Shown: piece after piece, positions 47,142 to 55,635 of the stretch
How positions within the stretch are numbered: the first letter of the stretch is position 1
How the letters are laid out: every line of letters starts with the position of its first letter
Assembly: GCF_030128875.1 (NCBI RefSeq)
Contig: NZ_CP124620.1
Span: 682,001 to 746,000 of the forward strand
Direction: 5' to 3'
Origin: Stenotrophomonas sp. BIO128-Bstrain
GTDB taxonomy: Bacteria; Pseudomonadota; Gammaproteobacteria; Xanthomonadales; Xanthomonadaceae
DNA: 64,000 nt
Program-made: the position numbers and the translations under genes
The notes under the pieces: generated by a model
The model's input: the letters and a program-made list of their open reading frames with translations, nothing else
Databases searched by the model: none
What the model was told of the DNA's origin: nothing

Positions 47142-49523
47142 ATGAAATTCTCTGAAAACTGGCTGCGCAGCCACGTCCCGACCACCGTCTCGCGCGATGA
47201 ACTCAGCGCGGTGCTGACCGCGATCGGTCTGGAAGTGGAAGAGGTCGATGCGCTGGGCGATGGCCTGCAGCATGTGGTCGTGGCGAAGATCATTTCCGCC
47301 GAACGCCATCCCGAAGCCGACCGCCTGCAGATCTGCCAGGTCGATGCGGGGCAGGGCGAGCACCTGCAGATCGTATGCGGTGCGCCGAACGCGCGCCCGG
47401 GCCTGGTCGCACCGCTGGCAATGGTGGGCGCCCAGATCGGTGATCTGAAGATCAAGCCGGCCAAGCTGCGTGGCGTGGAATCCAACGGCATGCTGTGCTC
47501 GGCCAAGGAGCTGGGCCTGGACACCGATGCGTCCGGCCTGTTCGAACTGCCCGACGATGCGCCCGTCGGCCAGACCCTGGTCGAGTACCTCGGCCTGCCC
47601 GACGCCAGCATCGAGATCAAGCTGACCCCGAACCGCGCCGACTGCTTCAGCATCCGCGGCATCGCCTTCGACGTGGCCGCTGCGTGCGCCAGTGAAGTGG
47701 TGCCGTTCGACGCTGCGCCGGTGGCCGCCGTGGGCACGCGTGAACTGTCCATCCAGCTGGACGCTGGCGCCGAAGCACCGCGTTACGTTGGTCGCGTGAT
47801 CGAGGGCGTCAACGCCCGTGCCGCGACCCCGCTGTGGATGGCCGAGCGCCTGCGCCGCAGTGGGGTGCGCCCGGTGTCGCTGCTGGTGGACGTCACCCAG
47901 TACGTGATGCTCGAGCTCGGCCAGCCGATGCATGCCTTCGATCTGGGCACCCTGCAGGGCAGCATCGGCGTGCGTCGTTCGCGTGCGGGTGAGACCCTGA
48001 AGCTGCTCGATGGTCGCGACGCCGCGCTGGACGACAGCTTCCTGCTGGTCACCGATGCCGACCGCCCGATCGCGCTGGCCGGCCTGATGGGCGGCTTCGA
48101 TACGCGCGTCACCGACGACACCACCAACGTGTTCCTGGAGGCCGCGCACTTCGCGCCCGCCGCGATCATGGGCCGTGGCCGCAAGCTGGGCCTGCACACC
48201 GATGCCGGCCACCGCTTCGAGCGCGGTGTCGACCCGGTGCTGCCGCGCGCGGCGATCGAGTACGCCACCCGCCTGATTTTGGACCTGGCCGGCGGCACCC
48301 CCGCGCCGGTCACCGAGGCCGTGCGCGACGCCGACCTGCCGGCGACCGCCACCATCGGCCTGCGCCGCGCCCGTATCGCGCGCGTGCTGGGCATCCAGAT
48401 CGCCGATGCCGATGTGGAGCGCATCCTGCGCGCGCTGGGCATGGACGTGGCCCCGACCGCTGATGGCTGGCAGGTCACCGCGCCGAGCCGCCGTTTCGAT
48501 ATCGCCATCGAAGAAGACTTGATCGAAGAGCTGGCCCGTATCCACGGGTACGAGCAGATTCCGACCACGCTGCCGGGCGGTGCCTCGCGCATCGCCATGC
48601 CGACCGAGACCCGCCTGGACGACCTGAGCGTGCGCCGCCAGCTGGTGGCCCGTGACCTGCAGGAAACCATCAATTACGCCTTCGTCGATGCCGCGCTGCT
48701 CGCGCAGTGGCAGCTGAGCGAGGGTCTGGTCGCGCTGGCCAATCCGCTGTCGGCCGAACTGGCGGTGATGCGCCCGTCGCTGCTGCCGGGCCTGGTCGCC
48801 ACCCTGGGCCGCAACGCCGCCCGCCAGCTGGGCCGCGTGCGCCTGTTCGAACTGGGGCGCGTGTTCCACCAGCAGGCTGGCGAGGGCCAGCCCGCGCCGC
48901 TGGAAACCCAGCGCGTGGCTGCCGCGATCTGTGGCGATGCCGACACCCAGCAATGGGGCCTGCCGACCCGCAAGGTCGACTTCCATGACCTCAAGGGCGA
49001 CCTGGAATCGCTGGCTGGTGCCAGCGGCGCCGAGCTCGAGTTCAGGCCCTCGCAGCGTCCGTACGGCCACCCGGCACGCTCGGCCGAGGTCTACCGTGAC
49101 GGCGTGAGCCTGGGCTGGATCGGCCAGATCCATCCGCGGCTGGCCAAGGCCATGGATATCGACGTGGACGTGGTCGCCTTCGAGCTGGACCTGGCCCCGC
49201 TGGCCGCCCGCGCCCTGCCGCGCGCCACCGACCTGTCGCGCTTCCCGTCGATGCGCCGCGATCTGGCCTTCCTGGTGCCCGAGGCCGCCGCCTGGGCCGA
49301 CCTGGAAGCGACCCTGCGCCGGGCTGCCGGCCCGCTGCTGCGCGAGGTCACGCTGTTCGACCGGTACGTCGGCCAGGGGGTCGAGCCGGGCTTCAAGAGT
49401 CTCGCTATGGGCTTGATTTTGCAGGACAAGTCGCGCACTCTGACGGACCGCGACGTGGATGCGGTGGTGGCCGAGGCGGTCTCTGCCATGGAGCGTGAAC
49501 ATCACGCCCGGATCCGCGGTTGA
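47142..49523 (+). CDS. pheT: Phenylalanine-tRNA ligase beta subunit
   Basis: 793 aa, full length. Order: EMAP/Trbp111-like tRNA-binding domain (about 39-148), B3/B4 editing domain (to about 395, with RGRKLGLHTDAGHRFERGVDP), B5 domain, catalytic-like core without active site, and the C-terminal ferredoxin-fold anticodon-binding domain (from about 700, DLSRFPSMRRDLAFLV). AGGGTGA lies upstream of ATG 47142. The 26 bases to ihfA suggest cotranscription. Confidence 0.97.
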   Translation: MKFSENWLRSHVPTTVSRDELSAVLTAIGLEVEEVDALGDGLQHVVVAKIISAERHPEADRLQICQVDAGQGEHLQIVCGAPNARPGLVAPLAMVGAQIGDLKIKPAKLRGVESNGMLCSAKELGLDTDASGLFELPDDAPVGQTLVEYLGLPDASIEIKLTPNRADCFSIRGIAFDVAAACASEVVPFDAAPVAAVGTRELSIQLDAGAEAPRYVGRVIEGVNARAATPLWMAERLRRSGVRPVSLLVDVTQYVMLELGQPMHAFDLGTLQGSIGVRRSRAGETLKLLDGRDAALDDSFLLVTDADRPIALAGLMGGFDTRVTDDTTNVFLEAAHFAPAAIMGRGRKLGLHTDAGHRFERGVDPVLPRAAIEYATRLILDLAGGTPAPVTEAVRDADLPATATIGLRRARIARVLGIQIADADVERILRALGMDVAPTADGWQVTAPSRRFDIAIEEDLIEELARIHGYEQIPTTLPGGASRIAMPTETRLDDLSVRRQLVARDLQETINYAFVDAALLAQWQLSEGLVALANPLSAELAVMRPSLLPGLVATLGRNAARQLGRVRLFELGRVFHQQAGEGQPAPLETQRVAAAICGDADTQQWGLPTRKVDFHDLKGDLESLAGASGAELEFRPSQRPYGHPARSAEVYRDGVSLGWIGQIHPRLAKAMDIDVDVVAFELDLAPLAARALPRATDLSRFPSMRRDLAFLVPEAAAWADLEATLRRAAGPLLREVTLFDRYVGQGVEPGFKSLAMGLILQDKSRTLTDRDVDAVVAEAVSAMEREHHARIRG

Positions 49524-49549
49524 GCGGGAAGCATGGGGGATAGCAGGCA

Positions 49550-49849
49550 ATGGCATTGACCAAGGCGGAGATGGCCGAGAAGCTGTTCGACGAAGTCGGT
49601 CTGAACAAGCGCGAAGCCAAGGAATTTGTCGACGCGTTCTTCGATGTGCTGCGTGAAGCATTGGAACAGGGACGTCAGGTGAAGCTGTCCGGCTTCGGGA
49701 ATTTCGACCTGCGGCGCAAGAACCAGCGCCCGGGTCGCAACCCCAAGACCGGTGAGGAAATTCCGATTTCCGCCCGTACGGTGGTCACCTTCCGTCCGGG
49801 CCAGAAGCTCAAGGAAAGGGTAGAGGCATATGCTGGATCCGGGCAGTAA
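49550..49849 (+). CDS. ihfA: Integration host factor subunit alpha
   Basis: 99-aa nucleoid protein that bends DNA as a heterodimer with IhfB. The beta-arm has the intercalating proline segment [14 protein letters not shown], and the body shows [21 protein letters not shown] and KLSGFGNF. It follows pheT as in enterobacteria and overlaps the next gene by 20 bases. Confidence 0.97.
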   Translation: MALTKAEMAEKLFDEVGLNKREAKEFVDAFFDVLREALEQGRQVKLSGFGNFDLRRKNQRPGRNPKTGEEIPISARTVVTFRPGQKLKERVEAYAGSGQ

Positions 49850-50186
49850 CCGAGAACTTCCGCCGATACCGGCCAAGCGCTACTTCACCATCGGTGAGGT
49901 CAGCGAACTGTGCGACGTCAAGCCGCACGTGCTGCGCTACTGGGAAACCGAATTCCCCAGCCTGGAGCCGGCCAAGCGCCGCGGCAACCGCCGCTACTAC
50001 CAGCGCCACGACGTGCTGATGGTCCGCCAGATCCGCGGCCTGCTCTACGAGCAGGGCTACACCATCGGCGGTGCGCGCCTGCGCCTGGAAGGTGCCGATG
50101 CGCGCGAGGAATCGGCGCTGAGCAACCAGATCATCAAGCAGACGCGGATGGAACTGGAAGAAGTGCTTCAATTGCTGCGCCGCTGA
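49830..50186 (+). CDS. MerR-family transcriptional regulator
   Basis: 118 aa. N-terminal MerR winged helix: [28 protein letters not shown] in two parts (about 18-45), then [20 protein letters not shown] short helical dimerisation region follows, with no cysteine metal site and no effector domain. This small MerR-like gene overlapping ihfA is a recurrent neighbour in proteobacteria; its targets are unknown to me. The 20-base overlap indicates coupled translation. Confidence 0.92.
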   Translation: MLDPGSNRELPPIPAKRYFTIGEVSELCDVKPHVLRYWETEFPSLEPAKRRGNRRYYQRHDVLMVRQIRGLLYEQGYTIGGARLRLEGADAREESALSNQIIKQTRMELEEVLQLLRR

Positions 50187-50253
50187 ACCATTTTTCACGC
50201 AAACCCGTTATACTCGTCGGCCCGCTGAGAGGCGGGGACATTGCCAGCATCAT

Positions 50254-50330
50254 CGGGGCGTAGCGCAGCCTGGTAGCGCATCTGCCTGGGGGGCAGAGGG
50301 TCGTCGGTTCAAATCCGGCCGTCCCGACCA
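50254..50330 (+). tRNA. tRNA-Pro (anticodon GGG)
   Basis: 77 bases: acceptor CGGGGCG pairs with CGTCCCG, the anticodon loop CTGGGGG gives GGG, the T-loop is GTTCAAATC and CCA is encoded. It lies 67 bases after the merR-like gene. Confidence 0.96.
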
Positions 50331-50347
50331 ATGTTGGTGATTCGATC

Positions 50348-50382
50348 AAAGGCTTGTGCAGCGATGCGCAGGCCTTTTTTCT
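50348..50382. terminator. Intrinsic terminator after tRNA-Pro
   Basis: AAAGGCTTGTGCA-GCGA-TGCGCAGGCCTTTTTT with a long stem including one mismatch/wobble region. Convergent with the minus-strand gene ending at 50417. Confidence 0.87.
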
Positions 50383-50416
50383 TTGTGGGCTGCTTACCCG
50401 CGGCGGTGCTCACGGC

Positions 50417-51391
50417 TCAGCGAATGTACCCGGACCGCAAGATCACCTCATCCACCGCCGCCACATCGTCGTACCGCAGCTCGATCAACGTGGCGATCGC
50501 CTTGGCTTTGTCCGGTTGTGCCGCGTAGTACGCGCTGGCGATGCGATACCCCACGTAATAACCCAGATCACTGACGCCGAAACGGTTGGCGCTGCTGTTG
50601 TACAGCCAGTCGCGGTAGTCGTTGCCGCGACGGTCCGCCTGGAACTGCCGCTTGAGCTCGGCCTCGTGCGTCGGTCCATACACGTACAGCGGCAGGTCGG
50701 GCTTCTTTCCGGTGACCCGTTCGGCCACCAGTTCCGCCACGCCCTCACGCAGCGCGTACTGCGCCAAGGTGTCGCCGGCCTCGATCTGCTGGGTGTGGAT
50801 GTACTCGTGGATGTTGTTCTGGCCGTTGTTGTGGAATGGCTGGGAGGCATAGAACGTGCGCAGTCGCGTCTGCAACGGCTGGGGAAGTTCGGACACGTCC
50901 ACGGTGTCATCGCCCAGGGCGAGTTCGGCGCCGATCAATACCTTGTCGTCCAACGTGGTGCCGCCGGTGCGCAGCACGCCGATCGCATAGGTGATGCTGG
51001 CCGGGCGCAATGCCGGATACAGGCGTTTCAACGTGGCAAGGTCAGCTTCCAGCCCGGTGGTCGCAGCGAAGGCCCGGTGGGTCAGCGGGCGCACAGACGC
51101 CCAGTAGCGCGGCCAGGCATCGATCGCGGCCACGTACTGCCCGGCGGTATAGGCGCGGGCCTGCATCAAGGCATGCAGGCCGGGCGTGCCCCTGTCGATG
51201 TAGAGCAACTGGATGAGCTGCTGTCTGCGCGCTGGGTCTGGTTCGCTGCGGATCGCATCGTGGGCGATCCAGAAGTTCTCGATGTCGGCGGTGACCACCT
51301 GCGCCGAGCCGTGTTGCTCGGCCGCGGCCGAGCCCAGCGGCAGTAGGCCAGCGATGAGCAGCGTCGGGAGTATCCGCATCCATGGCTTCAT
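50417..51391 (-). CDS. Exported putative zinc metalloprotease (HExxH), DUF2268-like
   Basis: A 324-aa protein with a signal peptide (ILPTLLIAGLLPLGSAAA). A zinc site is visible as NIHEYIHTQQ near residue 195, with REGVAELVAE about 20 residues later supplying a possible third ligand; the C-terminal part has DLGYYVGYRIASAYY. This combination (HExxH, then EGxAE, then GYxxGY) is typical of predicted Zn-dependent proteases of the DUF2268 kind and of GldB-like lipoproteins. The substrate is unknown. No operon partner. Confidence 0.7.
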   Translation of the reverse strand: MKPWMRILPTLLIAGLLPLGSAAAEQHGSAQVVTADIENFWIAHDAIRSEPDPARRQQLIQLLYIDRGTPGLHALMQARAYTAGQYVAAIDAWPRYWASVRPLTHRAFAATTGLEADLATLKRLYPALRPASITYAIGVLRTGGTTLDDKVLIGAELALGDDTVDVSELPQPLQTRLRTFYASQPFHNNGQNNIHEYIHTQQIEAGDTLAQYALREGVAELVAERVTGKKPDLPLYVYGPTHEAELKRQFQADRRGNDYRDWLYNSSANRFGVSDLGYYVGYRIASAYYAAQPDKAKAIATLIELRYDDVAAVDEVILRSGYIR

Positions 51392-51461
51392 GTCGTTCCT
51401 CGTCCGGTGGCTGTCCCACCGTTGGATGCCGGCAGCGGCCAGAAGGTTTAGAGCCGTCGCC

Positions 51462-51923
51462 TCACTGAGCGTGCAACGGCAACGGCCGGTCGATCACCAC
51501 ATCCTTCATCACCAGGGTCGAGGTCAGCCGCTGCACGCCGGGCAGGGCGGAAAGGTGTTCGTCGTAAAGCTGCCGGAACGCGGCCAGGTCGCGGGTGATG
51601 ACGTGCAGCAGGTAGTCCGGATCGCCGAACAGGCGCTGCGCCTGCAGGACCTGGGGCACCTCGGCGACAGCCTGCTCGAAAGCGTCCACGGCGTGGCGGT
51701 CGCCGTCGCGCAGGGTGATGAACACCAGCGCCGAGAACTTCAGGCCCAGCGCGGCGGGATCGAGCTCGGCGCGGTAGCCCCGGATCGCGCCGGACTGTTC
51801 CAGCGCCCGCACGCGACGGTGGCAGGGCGAGACGCTCAGGCCGATGCGCTCGGCCAGTTCGGTCACGGTGAGGCGGCCGTCCTTCTGCAGCTCGGCAAGA
51901 ATCCGCTGGTCGGTGATGTCCAT
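51462..51923 (-). CDS. Lrp/AsnC-family transcriptional regulator
   Basis: 153 aa: N-terminal HTH (DITDQRILAELQKDGRLTVTELAERIGLS split over 2-30, then SPCHRRVRALEQSGAI) and C-terminal RAM ligand-binding domain with GDPDYLLHVITRDLAAF. The start at ATG 51923 has AGGAGG about a dozen bases upstream. It is divergent from a LysE-type exporter gene with a palindrome between them, so it is most likely the local amino-acid-responsive activator or repressor of that exporter and of itself. Confidence 0.92.
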   Translation of the reverse strand: MDITDQRILAELQKDGRLTVTELAERIGLSVSPCHRRVRALEQSGAIRGYRAELDPAALGLKFSALVFITLRDGDRHAVDAFEQAVAEVPQVLQAQRLFGDPDYLLHVITRDLAAFRQLYDEHLSALPGVQRLTSTLVMKDVVIDRPLPLHAQ

Positions 51924-51963
51924 GCGCAAGAGTTTCCTCCTGAGTGGCCGTGCCGGGCAAGTA

Positions 51964-51997
51964 TTTGGAAGCACATTCCAAAGGAGCGGGAATATTC
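51964..51997. promoter_or_regulatory. Candidate Lrp-type operator in the divergent promoter region
   Basis: TTTGGAA-GCACA-TTCCAAA (51964-51982) is a perfect inverted repeat, and GAATATTC (51990-51997) a second palindrome ten bases further. They lie between the divergent Lrp-type and LysE-type genes. Confidence 0.6.
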
Positions 51998-52042
51998 TTC
52001 TGTCTGGCACACGGATCGCGGCAAGACCGCCCTTTGGACCCC

Positions 52043-52660
52043 ATGCAACCCAGCGTCATTGCCGCCTTCTGGGCGGTCTCGATCCTCTTCGTGCTCACCC
52101 CCGGCGCGGATTGGGCGCACGCGATCGCTGCCGGCCTGCGCGGGCGCGCGGTAGTGCCGGCGGTGGCCGGGTTGTTGTCCGGTCACCTGCTGGCGATCGG
52201 GCTGGTCGCTGCGGGCGTCGGCGCGCTGTTCGCCCAGGCACCGGTCGCGCTGCACGTACTGACCGTCCTGGGCGCGCTGTATCTGCTGTGGCTGGGCATC
52301 GGGCTGCTGCGCCATCCGCCGGTCGCCGCCGCCGAAGCGGGGCAGGCCGTGGCGGGCTGGCGCCACTGGGCGGTCAAGGGCGCCTGCGTGAGCGGGCTCA
52401 ATCCCAAGGTGCTGTTGCTGTTCCTGGCGCTGCTGCCCCAGTTCATTTCCGCCAGCGCGGCATGGGCGATGCCTGTGCAGATCCTCGCGCTGGGCATGGT
52501 GCATCTGGTCAGCTGCGCGGCGGTCTATCTGGCCGTCGGGTATGGCGCCGGTGCCGTGCTGCGCACCCGCCCCCGTGCATCACGCGTGGTCGGCCGCATC
52601 TCGGGCGCCGCGATGATCCTGATCGCGGTGCTCTTGCTGAGCGGAACCGGCACACTCTGA
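52043..52660 (+). CDS. LysE/RhtB-family amino-acid exporter
   Basis: 205-aa inner-membrane protein with six predicted helices. The family motif near the first loop reads [28 protein letters not shown] in two pieces (about 13-42), and [17 protein letters not shown] lies near 116-132. ATG 52043 gives the standard family length; the longer upstream frame would run through the operator region. Divergent from the Lrp-type regulator, the normal arrangement for exporter and sensor. The exported amino acid is not predictable. Confidence 0.9.
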   Translation: MQPSVIAAFWAVSILFVLTPGADWAHAIAAGLRGRAVVPAVAGLLSGHLLAIGLVAAGVGALFAQAPVALHVLTVLGALYLLWLGIGLLRHPPVAAAEAGQAVAGWRHWAVKGACVSGLNPKVLLLFLALLPQFISASAAWAMPVQILALGMVHLVSCAAVYLAVGYGAGAVLRTRPRASRVVGRISGAAMILIAVLLLSGTGTL

Positions 52661-52691
52661 CCCCACGTTGTTCCCCACCAGGATCCTTCGC

Positions 52692-53537
52692 ATGACCGAA
52701 CAGCTCCATCCCTACGCGACCCCGGGCAGTGCCCCGGTCCCGGCCCCGCGCGTGCGTATCCCGCATCTGCAGCAGATGAAGGAGCGCGGCGAGAAGTGGG
52801 CGATGCTCACCGCCTACGACATGTATACCGCGGCGATCTTCGAAGACGCCGGCATTCCGGTGCTGCTGATCGGCGATTCGGCGTCCAACAACGTGTTCGG
52901 CAACGACTCGCTGCTGCCGGTCACGGTCGATGAGCTGATGCCGCTGGTGCGCGCGGTGAGCCGCTGCACGCGCCGGCCGCTGGTGATCGCCGATCTGCCG
53001 TTCGGTTCCTACCAGGCCTCGCCGGAGCAGTGCTTCCATACCGCCGTCCGTTTCATGAAGGAAGGCGGGGCGCATGCTGTCAAGCTGGAGGGCGGCATCG
53101 AGATGGTGCCGCAGGTACGCAAACTGGTCAGCTGTGGCATTCCGGTAATGGCGCACATTGGCTTCACGCCGCAGTCGGAGCATCAGCTGGGTGGCTTCCG
53201 CGTGCAGGGGCGGGGCGACGATGGCGCGCGCCTGATCGAGGAAGCGCGTGCGCTGGAGGCGGCAGGTGCGTTCGCCGTGCTGATGGAGATGGTGCCCGGC
53301 GCGGTTGCCGCCCAGATCACCGCGGCGCTGAAGATCCCCACCGTCGGCATCGGGGCGGGCAGCGACTGCGATGCACAGGTGCTGGTCTGGCAGGACATGG
53401 CCGGGCTGCGCACCGGCAAGCTGCCGCGCTTCGTGAAGCAGTACGCGGACATGCACGGGCTGCTGCAGAAGGCGGCACGTGAGTTCGCGGCTGAGGTGGG
53501 GGCAGGCACGTTCCCCGGCCCGGAACACACGTTCTGA
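52692..53537 (+). CDS. panB: 3-methyl-2-oxobutanoate hydroxymethyltransferase, actinobacterial type
   Basis: Transfers a hydroxymethyl group from methylenetetrahydrofolate to alpha-ketoisovalerate, the first step of pantothenate synthesis. 281 aa with metal-binding D62 ([12 protein letters not shown]) and D101 ([10 protein letters not shown]) and catalytic glutamate in MEMVPG. Segments such as [42 protein letters not shown] and [10 protein letters not shown], and an N-terminal extension of about 30 residues, match what I recall of mycobacterial PanB (also 281 aa) better than proteobacterial PanB. ATG 52692 has AGGA eight bases upstream. No panC or panD adjoins, so it may be an acquired second copy. 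Confidence 0.9.
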   Translation: MTEQLHPYATPGSAPVPAPRVRIPHLQQMKERGEKWAMLTAYDMYTAAIFEDAGIPVLLIGDSASNNVFGNDSLLPVTVDELMPLVRAVSRCTRRPLVIADLPFGSYQASPEQCFHTAVRFMKEGGAHAVKLEGGIEMVPQVRKLVSCGIPVMAHIGFTPQSEHQLGGFRVQGRGDDGARLIEEARALEAAGAFAVLMEMVPGAVAAQITAALKIPTVGIGAGSDCDAQVLVWQDMAGLRTGKLPRFVKQYADMHGLLQKAAREFAAEVGAGTFPGPEHTF

Positions 53538-53539
53538 TC

Positions 53540-53880
53540 GACAGGCGTATCGCCTGAGGCGCGTGCCCACCCCGCCCAATGCCGCCGGTCAGCATCCGGT
53601 GCTGGATCATCTGGAGCTGATCGTGGGCGCGCAGGGCGATGCGCAGGGGCTGAGCATGCACACGCGGGTGTTCGGGGCTGGCGATTGGACCGGGCAGGGC
53701 GCGTGGCGCTCGGTGTCCTGGGTGCTGCCGGTGCCCGCACGCGGCGGGTTCGTCCGTGCCCGGGGCAGCAGTACTGCCGAGCGCTCGCCACTGCCCGATG
53801 TGCCGGGTGAGGATCCCTGGCCTGCCCCCGCATGCGACGAAGAATGGGCGGGTAGGGGCCATCGGGGTAGAGTGACTGCT
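53540..53880 (+). pseudogene. Decayed C-terminal remnant, possibly of a PHP/metallohydrolase-type protein
   Basis: After panB an open but startless frame reads VPTPPNAAGQHPVLDHLELIV, then THTRVFG, WVLPVPARGGFVRARG and SPLPDVPGEDPW before losing resemblance. Phrases like HPVLDHLxLI, FVRxRGSSTAE and PGEDPW recur, as I recall, at the C terminus of bacterial PHP-domain or CehA-type metallohydrolases. The N-terminal catalytic part is missing and no ribosome-binding site is seen, so I read it as a gene remnant. Assignment of the parent family is tentative. Confidence 0.4.
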
Positions 53881-53909
53881 CAACCCCATGGACGAGGAAA
53901 GAGAAAAAG

Positions 53910-54365
53910 ATGGCGGTGCGCACCTTGCTAGCGGCGGATCTGGAACAGGCCAGCCGCATCTGTATGGCGGCCTTCATGGGATCGGTGGCCGATTCACTGA
54001 CCCCAGTGGGTATCGAGACGTTTTCCCGCATCGCTTCGGTGGAAGGATTCCGTACGCGGATGTCGCACGACAACCTCATGCTGGTGTTCGAACAGCAGGA
54101 CCGTATCGTCGGTGTGGCGGAGCTCAAGGAGGGCCGCCACGTGGCGATGTTGTTCGTGGACCCTGCCGCTCAGCAGCAGGGCATAGGCAAGGCGCTGATG
54201 GCCGCCATGATCGATCACGCACGCGTGGATGTGCTGAGTGTCAGCGCTTCGCTGTCGTCGGTGCCGGCGTATGAGCGCTATGGCTTTGCGTGCGCAGGCG
54301 AGGCGGCCGAATCCTCCGGCCTGAGGTATCAGCCGATGAACATGCAGCTCATGGCCCGCCCCTGA
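53910..54365 (+). CDS. GNAT-family N-acetyltransferase
   Basis: 151 aa. Acetyl-CoA-binding motif A is visible as LFVDPAAQQQGIGKALMAAMI (about 82-102, pyrophosphate loop QQQGIG), followed by SVSASLSSVPAYERYGFACAGEA, the usual motif B. GAGGAAAGAG precedes ATG 53910. Substrate unknown; monocistronic. Confidence 0.88.
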   Translation: MAVRTLLAADLEQASRICMAAFMGSVADSLTPVGIETFSRIASVEGFRTRMSHDNLMLVFEQQDRIVGVAELKEGRHVAMLFVDPAAQQQGIGKALMAAMIDHARVDVLSVSASLSSVPAYERYGFACAGEAAESSGLRYQPMNMQLMARP

Positions 54366-54461
54366 CTTCACACCGTTCAGCCGACGCGTTCACGAAGGTG
54401 AGACAGCCCAGTGGCTACGGTGGAGTCCTGTCATTCAACCCGATTCGGGGAAAGGATCATC

Positions 54462-54635
54462 ATGATCAAGTGGGCCATCATTTTTGCTGTCATCGGCCTG
54501 ATCGCCGGCGCCCTCGGTTTTGCGGGCATCGGTGGCGCCGCCATCGGCATTGCCAAGTTCCTGTTCTGGGCGGGCATCATCATCGCCGTCGTGCTGTTCG
54601 TACTGGGCATGACCATCGCCAAGAAGGTGACCTGA
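54462..54635 (+). CDS. DUF1328 (YtjA-like) small membrane protein
   Basis: 57 aa, two hydrophobic helices (IKWAIIFAVIGLIAGALGFAG and LFWAGIIIAVVLFVLGMTI) with the conserved GFAGIGGAAIGIAKFLF between them, ending AKKVT. AAAGGA lies five bases before ATG 54462. The family is widespread in proteobacteria and stress-related in some, but of unknown function. Confidence 0.92.
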   Translation: MIKWAIIFAVIGLIAGALGFAGIGGAAIGIAKFLFWAGIIIAVVLFVLGMTIAKKVT

Positions 54636-54668
54636 CCGGGCGCGCGCCTGCGCCAACGGTCAGGAACG

Positions 54669-54698
54669 AAGGCCTGCGCGATTTCGCGCAGGCCTTTT
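54669..54698. terminator. Intrinsic terminator after the DUF1328 gene
   Basis: AAGGCCTGCGCG-ATTT-CGCGCAGGCCTT plus TTC: a 12-bp perfect stem. It can serve both converging genes. Confidence 0.87.
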
Positions 54699-54729
54699 CA
54701 TTGGTGGCTCTCGTTCCAGCGCACGCAGC

Positions 54730-55500
54730 TCACTGGAAATACACCGATACCCCCAGCCCGGCCTGCGTGTCCGGGCTGTCCTCATCCAGGCCCACGTCGA
54801 ACGAGGCATCCAGCTGGACTGTCGGGGTCACCATCCAGGTGATGCCAGCCCCCGCTATTCCGGTCGAAGGCTCACCGTCGCTATCGGTGAAGCCCGCCTC
54901 CAGATAGGTGCTGATGGTATCGGTGGCGGCAAAGCTCAGGCTGGGTGCCCAGGTCACGCTGTCCTCGCTGCCACCGCGGGTGACATTGGCGTACAGCGCG
55001 CCGGTCCAGTGATCGTTGAACGCGTACTCGTAGCTCGCACCCAGCGCGTACTGCGTGGCGCCTTCGCTGAAGTCGCGCGAGCCGGTGGCGAAGGTGGTAC
55101 TGGCCAACTGCGCCACGGCGTGCGTGTCCGAGGGCAGGGGCAGGGCGAACTTCAGGCCGACGCCCACATCACCGGCACCGCTGCTGCGCTCGGCGGGGGC
55201 ATTGCGCGGTGCCACGCGCAGATGGTTCCAGGGCGAGGTGAAGGCCTGCAGTTCCACATGGCTGGCCAACCCGATACGGAGGTTGATGTCGGCACTGTAC
55301 TGCGTGCTCAGCACCCCCCCGTCGTCGCGGTCGCGGCTGAAAGCGGGCAGCCCCGCCTCGAGCGCGACGCCACCGCGGGGCAGGGTCGAGGCGGCAAAGC
55401 CCATGCCGGGGCGATCGAAGGCCAGGTCCGGCGGCGCGTCCTGCTGCGCGTGCACCGCACCGGAGAACAGCAGGGAAACCAGCAGGGCCCAACACCGCAT
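54730..55500 (-). CDS. Outer-membrane beta-barrel protein, MetA-pathway/transporter-like
   Basis: 256 aa with a signal peptide (CWALLVSLLFSGAVHAQQ). The rest alternates hydrophobic and polar residues in short strands with Gly/Ser turns (YSADINLRIGLASHVELQAF, GVGLKFALPLP, YALGASYEYAFND, WTGALYANVTRG) and ends in an aromatic (SVYFQ), all typical of a beta-barrel. The pattern fits the phenol-degradation MetA-like transporter family. ATG 55500 has GGAG seven bases upstream; GTG 55506 is an alternative. Monocistronic, with unknown cargo. Confidence 0.78.
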   Translation of the reverse strand: MRCWALLVSLLFSGAVHAQQDAPPDLAFDRPGMGFAASTLPRGGVALEAGLPAFSRDRDDGGVLSTQYSADINLRIGLASHVELQAFTSPWNHLRVAPRNAPAERSSGAGDVGVGLKFALPLPSDTHAVAQLASTTFATGSRDFSEGATQYALGASYEYAFNDHWTGALYANVTRGGSEDSVTWAPSLSFAATDTISTYLEAGFTDSDGEPSTGIAGAGITWMVTPTVQLDASFDVGLDEDSPDTQAGLGVSVYFQ

Positions 55501-55603
55501 GCGCACGCTCCAGGCCGGCCGATACCGGCATCAGGCGCAGTCAGCCTGCCCCTTGGCCAGAATGTAGCACGGTGATTTCGGCGGTCATGTGCAGGTGTCG
55601 GCG

Positions 55604-55625
55604 ACACCCGCCCGAAGGGCGGTGT
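55604..55625 (-). terminator. Hairpin downstream of the mipA operon
   Basis: ACACCCGCCC-GAA-GGGCGGTGT, 11 bases beyond the last stop of the minus-strand operon. The stem is good but no clear T run follows on the minus strand. Confidence 0.45.
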
Positions 55626-55635
55626 GCGATGTCGC

